Of a stretch of 64,000 nt of DNA, positions 36,201 to 45,168 are shown one piece after another. The stretch lies in assembly GCA_025526915.1 (NCBI GenBank), contig JAHLKH010000139.1, positions 1-64,000 on the forward strand, read 5' to 3'. A model generated the notes under the pieces. It was not told the origin of the DNA. It searched no databases and saw nothing but the letters and a program-made list of their open reading frames with translations. A program made the translations under genes and the position numbers. The stretch comes from Entophlyctis helioformis. Taxonomy: Eukaryota; Chytridiomycota; Chytridiomycetes; Chytridiales; Chytriomycetaceae. Every line of letters begins with the position of its first letter. Position 1 is the first letter of the stretch.

Positions 36201-39200
36201 CCATCCATGGCGATGAGCCAAGGCCGGTGGAGAGCACATACGATCGTCCTGAGCAGATTGTCAAAATGGAGGTATGAGTTTGGATTGCCATGTTGCTCTG
36301 CATGTCTGGCTTTGTGTATGTTGACTTGTGCTACACACAGGAAATGCTCTCTGGAGATCCAATGCTTGCAAAGTATTTTGGACACCAGGCCAAGACGGCG
36401 CCGGCAACACAGACCCGCGGTTTGGTCTCAGAAAACATCTTCAATGGCGTGTACCGATACACGGCCGACGTGCGGCGTGCATGCATCACTATGATCGGCG
36501 CCATCGTTGAAGAGCTCGTCGCACTCGACCCAGATGCACCGCTGCCACTCAAGTTCTGCGTCATGGAGGCCAGGAGGAATGGTGAGATGGAATATGTGTA
36601 TATTGATCCTGATCACTTCAAGGACGAGAGCGCGTGGCTCTACGCCGCTGGATGCGTCCTCAGATGGCCCATTGATGCCCGGCGCATGTACGGCAAAGGC
36701 CCGCTCTGCAGCAACACCGACATTGCTCACTATGGCGACTTGGTGAGACTTGAGGCGGGCACAATGGTCAAGATCTGCACCTTCACCGACGACACAGCAC
36801 CAGCAGTAGCAACAGCAGCACCAGCAGCAGTAGCCGCCGCATCCAGCAGCACCGATGCCCAACCACCAGCCATCGAGCCACCACTACAACGGGCAGTACC
36901 ATCGGCAAATGATCTGCTCAAGGTGCTCACAAACAGCACCTCTAGTGGCGAGGGAGCCGTCACGATGCTTCTGCGATACCTGGGCTACATTCTCACCGGT
37001 CAGGAGTCGGTCATGCCGCGGGCAACAAAGCATGTGGCCCACTCGTGGATCGTGACGGTCATGCAGATGATCATCAACCGCGAATGGACACAGCAGATGA
37101 TCCGGGACAGCATGACCAAGATGCGGGCTGGTGTGGCGCGGGCAGCCAAGATGGACGCGACGCAGGCCGGCTCATTGCTGTCAGCCATTGTGCACATGGA
37201 CGCAAGCACGATGCATGCCGTTTTGCCTGGCAGGCTTGACGACAGTTTGTGTGCAGCTGCTCGGAACGACATCTACAAAAATCTGGCACGGGGCATCTGT
37301 GGCATGCTTGCTGTGCACTTCATGACCCACCAGTCGATGCTCATTGACTGGGCAATCCACCGACTGATTCCTGGTATATCTGCTGACAAGGCAGCGGAAT
37401 TTGCCAAGGCAATGGATACAGCCACTGGGGATGCCACGTCTGGCACGCCACTGTCGACCAGACAAGACGGACGCGCTGTCGAGATCCCACAAGCACTGCA
37501 CAGGCTCACGGCGGTCGTGCGCAACAAGTCGCTGTCAGAGGCCGGCAAGTTCAAGCAGTTGTGTGATCTCGCAGGCTCATCCCTCAAGTTGTGTCCGCAG
37601 CCTGCAGGCCGCGATCCGTTTGTCCTCATCACTGAGACCACCCTCTTTTGGGCGGTGATGAGGACAAAGGATGAGCGCATCCGTGGCAATCAGGATCCTG
37701 CTTTGCAGGCATTGAGACTACAGCTTCTGGCTGCACTTGGTTGGTCGCACTGCCTGTATATGCCATGTGTACACAATTTGATGCTGACACTGCACTTTTC
37801 TCCAAGGCTACAAAGATGCCGAGTCAGCTCTTGAGTTGCCCAATAGCATGATCCAAGATGCATTCAGCGCAAGTCGCGAGGTTTGCATCTTTGACATCCT
37901 TCTCCCAGGTCTCCGCCCCAAGAAAGGTCGCTTCCAGACACCTTCAGAAGCCAAAGATGAGATGGACACGGTTGCCAAGGCCACAGCCAAGGCGACGCGA
38001 GAGGCCGATGAGCAGGGTCTAGATGGCAAGGAGCGTGAGGAGCATATCAAGGCTGCGATTGATGCTGTGCGTCCAGCAAGACCAGCCAAGGCGATCCTAC
38101 TTGGCAGCATCATGACGGATGGATACAGCATCTACCAGCTGGCACTGGACTGCCGCACAAACCGTCCAGAGTCACCTCGCAGTATGTGGCATGCCTGAAT
38201 GCGATGGTGCACACATTGATTCTGACTGCCGCCTTGATCTGCAGATCCCAACGCGGCGTCTTCAGGCGAGCAGCCGTGGCTTGTTGACGAGGCTGATGGC
38301 GAGCCCGATTACATTAATGGCGAATGTGAGTTGCTGTGCCAATCCAGACGCGTTCTTGTTGTCCACACCGACTGACATGCCATCCACAGCCGCCGATCCA
38401 GCCAACCTATCAGCCACCAAGCCATACACGCCCAATCCTGTAAGCCACTTGCATCCCAACCTCGCGCATTGGTGCACATGCATTGCCCATTCCTCACTCA
38501 TGCCATGGCATGACAGGGCAAGCGCAACTTTTACGCCTCACAGCGACTGCGCGACATCATCAACGCCAACAATCTGTTCACTGACCAAGGCTACCAGACT
38601 GTTCGCGTTGTCAGCCTTGATTGGGGCCAGCAGTACCTGTATGGCGCGTCCAGCATGTTGGTCGACCTCAGAGACTTTTCGTATACGCTCGAGTCCAACT
38701 ACGTGCTCTCCTCTGGCATGTTTCAAGCTGAGCGTGACTTTCAGCGGTGGTATGCATGCAATGACTCTGCCACGTGCACTCTTGACCAGATCAACTCACA
38801 GTGCCTGTCTCTTGTGCCAGGTTCAATGGCCGATATGCCAAGGCAGCCGACATCCAGGCGGCCATTGCATTCAAGACAGCAAAGCATGCCGATCCAAATG
38901 TCAAGCCTGGCGAGAGAGCCTTTTGGGATCTGCGCTGCCATGCGTACTGCACGCCATTCCTGAATGCACGGGTACGGTTTCTCTGTTTCTGTATGCCCAT
39001 TGACATGGCTGCCATGCTGCTTGATCGCCTGCTGATTGCATTGAGTGCCATGGCATGGCATTCCACAGAAGGTCAAGGCCAAGCGGTTCACCATGTGCAG
39101 CAAGCGCATGTCTGATCGCGGAAACGCTCTTGAGGGCATCATGAAGCTGGCAGGATCGACCACTGGAGAGCGCGCATCTGCTGCGTCTCAAGGCCGCTGT

Positions 39201-39901
39201 GACAAGCCAACAGAGAAGGACATTCCCGTTGTCTGGGCATTTGGCATCGACTTTACTGGCCAAGGTGGCCGGCATGCAGTGTTTGAGAGGTTTCTCATCA
39301 GGCATCTGCGGTCGTCTGGATATGCCTATGTGCGTCTGATGCCATGCTGTCCATCCATCTGTGCACCAACTGACACACGATCATGCACACACACACACAC
39401 ACACAGATCTACCGCTGCAATGAGAACCTGACCAGCCAGATGTGCCCGCAGTGCAAGCAGCGGATCCCATACGAGAACCGCACCAACCTGCGACGCTACG
39501 AGTGCATACCATGCACGACCGTCTACCACCGAGACGTGCTTGGAGCCACCAACATCGGGATGGTCGCACTGTGGCATCTGCTCTTTGGACACCGGCCGCT
39601 CTACTTGACGCACACCAAAGCCGACAGCAATCCAGCCACGACAGAGTACCTTGCAGACATCGCGGCAATGCATATCTCCATCCAGCAGCGTGCACAAGAT
39701 GCTCCGCCTGTTGTCCCACAGCCTCAAACGCGGAAACACTTCAAGTCGCATGTGGCCTCATGGGACCAGATCAGCCTGCCGTCCTGTGGCGTTCAAGACA
39801 CGGTCCATCCGTCGTCCAGCTGCGACCAACACGCAGACAGCCTGCCCTCAAGTCACTTGACCTGCATCCCACACAGTGACTTGTTTGACTACCAACTTTG
39901 A
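33261..39901 (+). CDS. FEN1/XPG-like flap nuclease fused to a Fanzor (TnpB-like) RuvC nuclease
   Basis: Eighteen exons with GT-AG introns sum to 5,298 nt, exactly 1,765 codons. Exon ends are 33709, 33932, 34223, 34613, 35158, 35337, 35619, 35809, 36047, 36271, 37739, 38181, 38325, 38439, 38749, 38971, 39329 and 39901. The start is MGVVGA, like the MGI.GL start of FEN1. Residues 1-290 hold the seven FEN acidic positions: D56, D106, E193, D195 (CENEAD), D216, D218 (SGDTDL) and D276 (RNDY). Residues 650-697 are a charged coiled coil, about 900-930 an Ala/Pro linker. The Fanzor part has TDGYSIYQLAL (near 1320), RuvC-I D1421 (VVSLDWGQQ), WAFGIDFTGQG near 1570, E1607 (CNENLTS), zinc cysteines 1614/1617/1634/1637 and RuvC-III D1644 (HRDVLGATNI). 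Fanzors are RNA-guided DNA endonucleases. The fusion and the middle 800 residues are not recognised. One acceptor (34786) has alternatives. Confidence 0.85.
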
Positions 39902-40104
39902 ATCGGGGCACCTCCCGATCGACCTAACGGGTCACTTTTTCTAATGATAAAGGTAAGACCCTCGTTGGATGTGCCTCGCCTGCTTGTCGTCGCATGCTCG
40001 TTGCTGACTCGAACCTTCCATCGTGTGATACGCGGGCATCTATTCGACGCCTCTTGCGACGAATTTAACTCCAAAATCCTTGGTAATTGTATGAATATCG
40101 GGCC
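39886..40104 (+). ncRNA. Candidate omega RNA / right end of the Fanzor element
   Basis: The block starts at the Fanzor stop codon (39899-39901) and is collinear with 8564-8775. The hairpin ATCGGG-GCACCT-CCCGAT (39902-39919) begins right at the stop, followed by GACC-TAACG-GGTC (39921-39933), then GGTAAGACCCTCGTTGGATG, conserved in both copies. The block is conserved although the protein tails just upstream differ between copies, so RNA or DNA function is selected or recently shared here. In TnpB/Fanzor systems the scaffold RNA is transcribed from this position and the guide extends past the right end; by that model the guide would start at 40105. Transcription is not shown by sequence. Confidence 0.5.
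40066..40104 (-). repeat. Right terminal inverted repeat
   Basis: The reverse complement reads GGCCCGATATTCATACAATT, then ACCAAGGATTTTGGAG, matching the left end in the core TCATACxATTACC. The second copy keeps the same terminal 25 bp. Confidence 0.6.
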
Positions 40105-40219
40105 CGTATAAGGCGATTTATTGGTGCGATAGAATCGGATCGGCTCGCCAGATGCACACATCGTCATACTCGTTCAACGACTTCAACAAGATCCAGATCC
40201 TCTGATGCGCGAGTAGGCG

Positions 40220-42162
40220 TCATGCTGCGGTCGCTGGTTGCATAGTCGGACTGACCGCATTGGCATTGGGCCGCAGCATTGCAAGATTGGTGGGTTGCGT
40301 CAGTTGCCAGGACTTCCATGCACGCGCCACTCGTCGAAACAAACAAACCTCTTCGTCTGTCTGGCTCTTGGCATTGCCGTTCATCAGCTTCTCGTCGTGG
40401 TCCTCAAAGTCTTCAATGTACTCGTCAATGTCTTCCTCGATCTCGTCTGCGATCGTCTTGACGGCAGCTGGTTTTGCCAAAGGAGCAAGTGGCACGGCTG
40501 GAGCTGGAGCTGGAGCTGGAGCTGGAGCTGGAGCTGGAGCTGGAACATGTGCCGGTGCAGGAGCCGATGCAGGAGCTGGTGCAAGGGCAGCGCTTGAAGA
40601 GACAGTAGACTGCCGAGCTACAAGCTCGTCATTATGGAGAGACGAGCCTCCTGCCTGAACGTGTGGCGTGGACGAGCCCAGCTCCAGATCCGTTTCGGCT
40701 TCGTCATACGCGTTGCTGCGAGAGTGCCGCCTTCCCGCGCCACCAGTGCTGCTGCGACGGCCCTCAAGCGAGCCTTGCGTGGCAATGCCGTGCTTTTCCT
40801 TGCTGTCGCCAAGGCCCAAAAGATCGTCCAGCTCATCATCGAGGTTTTTGCTTGACTTTGGCGAGAAGGCGGCCGGGGCTGCTTTGGGGCTTACCGAAGG
40901 TACTGGTGCTGCTAATGGAGTGGCCTGCTGGTCATGGTGTATCAATGACACTGGCGTCGTGTCTGCATTGCCATTTCAGAGAATGAGTTGCATTAAGAGA
41001 CAAGTGGCGTGGTCCAACGCTCACCTGTATGAGAAGTGGATGGCGCTGGTTTGGAAAACACGCTTGACGCAGCCGAGGCCGGGATGGGCAGAAGAGACGG
41101 TTTGGAGCTTGGCGGTGGCGGCAGAGAGCCAAGTAAGCCTGGCTTGGACAGAGATGATGGTGGAGGAAGAGAACCCAGCAGCGATGATCCAGGCTGTGCG
41201 ATCGATGGCCCGGCAGCGGCTGGCGCTGCTGCTGTTGATGCAGGTGCTGGAGAGGATTGCGAATGCGGTGCAGGCGATGGCGCAGGGACATTCACAGGCT
41301 GATTTGGCTGTGCGGCAGAAGAGGAAGTTGACGGCGGGGCGGATGGATGTGTGGACGGTGCTGACACAGCCGCGCTGGTGCTTTGAGGGATGAGCGACAG
41401 CGATGACCTTGGCTGGGCAGAGGAGTGGTGATCGTGAGAAGCACGAGATTCAAGCAGCGCAAGCAGGACGGGCCGAGACGGCGCGGTGCCCGCGTGGTGG
41501 CCGTCATGCAGTTGAATGCCGGCCTGTCTCTGCAGAGCGAAAGGGTCGACGCGCGTGTCGGCCTGGAAGCGATGCATGCATCGCGCAGCAACAGGCAGTG
41601 AGTATGAGCCGAGCGGTGCAGATCAGGTGGCGGCAGCAGCGACAGCAAGCGACAGCCAGCGACTCACGCAGCCCGACTCGGGGTTGAAGACGGACAGCGT
41701 CTGCTCGAGCCTGCAGAACTGCAGAAACTCGCGCACCATGTCGAGCGCCAGGCGGCCCTTCTCGGTTGCAGCCAACGAGGCTGTTCTCTGGGCAGCGACG
41801 GACGGTGCCGCGGACGGCGTGGCGTCGTTGAGGGTGGTGAAGACGGCGGCGCGCAGCTGGGCCTGTGGCAGGGCAGCGTCAGTCGAGATGGCCAGACACG
41901 TACAGCGACACACACGCACACACGCCGAAATGCGTTGCAGATGCGTTGCAGGGCTTGCCTTGAGCGAGGCCAGGACGCCGCGTTTGGCGAGCGCATCCGA
42001 CACGGTGTCCTTGAGCGCAGCCAGGTCGACGGGACGGGCCGGCGACAGGGCAGGACCAGCCGATGTCGATGCAGACGCAGACGCAGACGTAAATGCCGAC
42101 GCAGATGCAGATGCCGATGCCGATACAGATGCAGATGCGGGCATGGACACGGCCGACGCCAT
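40220..42162 (-). CDS. FOP/CEP43 (FGFR1OP)-like centrosome and basal-body protein
   Basis: The first exon has a low-complexity Ala/Ser start followed by DLAALKDTVSDALAKRGVLA. The second has AQLRAAVFTTLNDATPSA, ending RLALDMVREFLQFCRLEQTL and SVFNPESGC. This pairs with the TOF/LisH region of human FGFR1OP (ELR..V...LE; AEFLQFFNLDFTLAVFQPE). A long Pro/Ser linker follows, then an acidic motif LDDELDDLLGLGD and a Pro-Ala repeat encoded by a GGAGCT array (40498-40545), ending MQPATAA. FOP-family proteins sit at centriolar satellites and basal bodies, consistent with a flagellated zoospore. The start could also be an ATG 54 bp upstream. The start codons of this gene and of the TM9 gene are only 52 bp apart on opposite strands. 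Confidence 0.8.
40498..40545 (+). repeat. GGAGCT hexamer array in the FOP-like gene
   Basis: About eight copies of GGAGCT encode an alternating Pro-Ala run on the minus strand. It is a simple coding repeat. Confidence 0.85.
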
Positions 42163-42214
42163 CTTGTTGTGGTTGAATGGGAAAGTGCCGCTGCGACCTT
42201 CCGCCAAATCCGTC

Positions 42215-44904
42215 ATGTCGCTCGCACGCACGCTCTCGACAGTCGCTGTGGCGGCCGCCGCCCTCGTGGGCCTGGCGGCAGGACCGCAGCCGGCGGCGGC
42301 GTTCTACCTGCCGGGCGTGGCGCCGCACGACTTTGCCAAGGGCGACGTGGTGCCGCTGTACGTCAACTCGCTGTCGGCCGAGGACTCGCTGGTGTCGTAC
42401 GACTACTACCACCCGCAGTTCCACTTCTGCTCGCCCAAGGACGGGCCCAAGGCACAGCGCGAGTCGCTCGGCTCCATCCTGTTTGGCGACCGCCTGTACT
42501 CGTCGCCCTTTGAGGTGCGCCTGTCGCTCTGGCCATCTGGCTGGCTGTCTGCCTGTCTGGCTGCCTATCTGTCTGGCTGCCTATCTGTCTGGCTGCCTAT
42601 CTGCCTGCCTGCCTGCCTGCCTGCCTGGCTTGTATGTGTGTGCGAAGGCGGTGCTGGCCATCTTCGCCGTACATCGGCCACACACACACACACATACATC
42701 CGCCGTCACAGCCCACAAACCTGCTTGCTGACACTGCCCACGGGCGTCTCGCCCTTGAATGCACACCGCCCAGCTCCATGCCCTGCAAAACTCCACCTGC
42801 AACAAGCTCTGCACGTCGACCATCCCTGCCGCCGACACACACTTCCTTCGCGTGAGGTGCGTCACACTCATGGGCTGTGGGATCTGCGTGGCCGCTTGGC
42901 CGGCACTGACGCCTCGCAATGGCGGGCATCGCACAGCATCGAGGAAGAGTACGCAATCAACTGGGTGGTCGATGGCCTGCCCGTTGCCCAGCTGTACCAG
43001 GACCGCGCCACTGGCGAGGTCTTTTACAATGGCGGCTTTGAGCTCGGCACCGTGCTCGAGAACGACCAGACCGTGCTCAACAACCACTACGACATCATCA
43101 TCCACTACCACTCCAAGGAAGACAAGATGCGCGTTGTTGGCGCTCTCGTCAACCCCGGCAGTCTGACCAAGGAGGCTCAGGACGCGGGCTGCGAGGCGGG
43201 CAAGGCGGCTCCCTTTGTCGTCAAGTCCGACGCAGACAACACTGTGCAGTACACGTACAGCGTCTACTGGGTGGTATGTGCCGCTCCTCCCACGCGCCAA
43301 CCCCTGCCAGAGAATGCAATGCTCACACGGTAGCATCCATCCGCAACCATTCGCCTTGCAGCCGGACCCCATTCCCTGGGGCACGCGCTGGGACCACTAC
43401 CTCCACGTCTACGACCCGCAGATCCACTGGTTCAGCATCATCAACTCCATCGTCATTGTTCTGATCCTGTCCAGCATGGTCACCATGATTCTCCTCCGCG
43501 CTCTGCACCGCGACATTTCTCGCTACAACGCGGCTGGCGAAGAGGACGGTGCACAGGACGACTTTGGCTGGAAGATGGTCCATGCCGATGTCTTCCGTCC
43601 TCCCGCATTCCGCATGCTCCTCTCTGTGCTCGTCGGCAACGGTGCCCAGCTGCTCTACATGTCCAGTGTCACCATCTGTATGTTGGCTGCTCCAGCATCT
43701 GCTTGGCCAACCGCGTTGCTAACGCAGTTTGGCTCAATCTGCCAACAGTGTTTGCTGTTCTTGGCTTCCTCTCGCCCTCGAGCCGTGGCGCTCTGGGCAC
43801 CATGGGCCTGATCTTCTACATCCTGTTCTCGGCTGTGGCTGGATACGTCTCGGCTGTTCTCTACAAGACCCTGCAGGGCGAGCACTGGCGCCAGAACGTT
43901 GTCCTGACGACGCTCCTTGTTCCTGGGTAAGCATCGCGCCTGCTGCATCCATCTCCGCTCCATGGCTGACCTGGTTCTTGTCATGACTTGACAGCACTAT
44001 TTTTGGCGTGCTGCTCTTCCTCAACTTCTTCCTGATCGCGCGCCAGTCGTCGGCTGCTGTTCCCTTTGGCACTCTCCTCACTCTCATGGCCATGTGGTTC
44101 CTCGTGTCGATCCCTCTCTCGATTGCCGGTGCCTTCTTTGGCTTCCGCCACCCTGGCTACGAGAACCCTTGCCGCACCAACCAGATCCCCCGCCAGATCC
44201 CTCCGCAGGTCTGTTTTGGCGTCATTGGTCTCATGCGCCTGCATGTTTTCACTCCGGTCTTGCAGGGTAGCGCTCTAACGCGGCTGTTTCTGTTGTATCA
44301 GCCTGCCTACCTCAACAAGTACTACTCGGCCCTTATCGGCGGCATCCTGCCCTTTGGTGCCATCTTCATTGAGCTGTACTTCCTCATGTCGTCCATCTGG
44401 TCGCACCAGATCTACTACATGTTTGGCTTCCTGTTCTTTGTCTTTATCATCCTCGTCGTCACGTGCTCGCTCGTCTCTGTCCTCATCTGCTACTTCCAGC
44501 TCTGTGCCGAGGTAAATCTTGCGCGCTGATTGCAACGAGATGTTTTGGCAATTTGGGCTGTTGGCTAACTGCACGTTGTGTGGCCAGGACTACATGTGGT
44601 CGTGGCGCGCGTTCATGACGTCCGGAGCGAGTGGCTTCTATGTGTTCCTGTACTCGGTCGTTTACTATCTTCGCAAGCTCCGTAAGTTTTGCCCTTTTCT
44701 CTCTTGCTTTGATGGGCAACAGCGGCTGACGTACATGGATGGGACATGCAAATGCTAGACCTTGTTGATGGCACTTCGTCGCTCTTGTACTTTGGCTGGT
44801 CGATCGTCATGTCGCTGCTGTTCACCATCTTCACTGGCACGATCGGATACGCGGCCGCCTTTGTCTTTGTCCGCGTTATTTACCGCTCGATCAAGATCGA
44901 CTGA
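42215..44904 (+). CDS. TM9 superfamily protein (nonaspanin, EMP70 type)
   Basis: Nine exons (ending 42514, 42856, 43273, 43677, 43926, 44208, 44511, 44681, 44904) join in frame to 625 aa. There is a signal peptide (LSTVAVAAAALVGLAAGPQP), then the lumenal part with FYLPGVAPHDFAKGD, CNKLC and YAINWVVDGLPVAQLY. The TM region starts IPWGTRWDHYLHVYDPQIHW and has GWKMVHADVFRPP, the family hallmark, then eight more membrane segments. The C-terminus YRSIKID resembles the KxD/E Golgi-retention signal. TM9 proteins act in Golgi/endosome sorting of membrane proteins. An AATAAA lies at 45033-45038. Intron 1 contains TGCCTATCTGTCTGGC repeats. In exon 5 the acceptor is the second of two nearby AGs (43748); the first breaks the frame. 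Confidence 0.93.
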
Positions 44905-45168
44905 GCGCGCATGGCCGCCTCGTGCCCACATTCTCTCCTATTCTCATCCCAGATGGCTTGCCTCCTCAGTGCAGTGTCGCATGCCGTGCACCATGCGCTC
45001 TTCCTTGCGCCATCCGCTCGACACATGCGTGGAATAAAGCACTCTCTTTAGTTGCACTGACGAAAACTGTCCAAGAGTCCACGCTGTATGAAAATGAACA
45101 ATGCTGGGGAGAAGCTGGCAAGTCAGGGGGGAGGATTGGTATAAAGCAGAGAGATCAGTTGCTTGCGA

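Larger units (their letters stand above)
32872..40104 (+). mobile_element. Fanzor-bearing element with imperfect terminal inverted repeats
   Basis: The left end GGCGCCGGTTCTCATACC and the reverse complement of the right end GGCCCGATATTCATACAATT share GGC.CCG, then TCATAC(C/A)ATTACC with 12 of 13 identical, and looser similarity (TGGAAT) for another 20 bp. The right edge is fixed independently, because similarity with the second copy stops at the same GGGCC (40104 and 8775). Flanks CGTAAAA (left) and CGTATAA (right) could be a 7-bp target duplication with one mismatch; AAGGCG on both sides is an alternative. The unit is about 7.2 kb and carries one gene. No separate transposase ORF is recognised. 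It sits between the 3' end of FOP and the 5' end of the P4-ATPase gene. Confidence 0.65.

Noticed and set aside
43683..43738. First AG (43733) as acceptor of TM9 intron 4
   Set aside because: It leads to a stop after LWAPWA. The next AG at 43748 restores ILFAVLGFLSPSS and the full TM9 frame.
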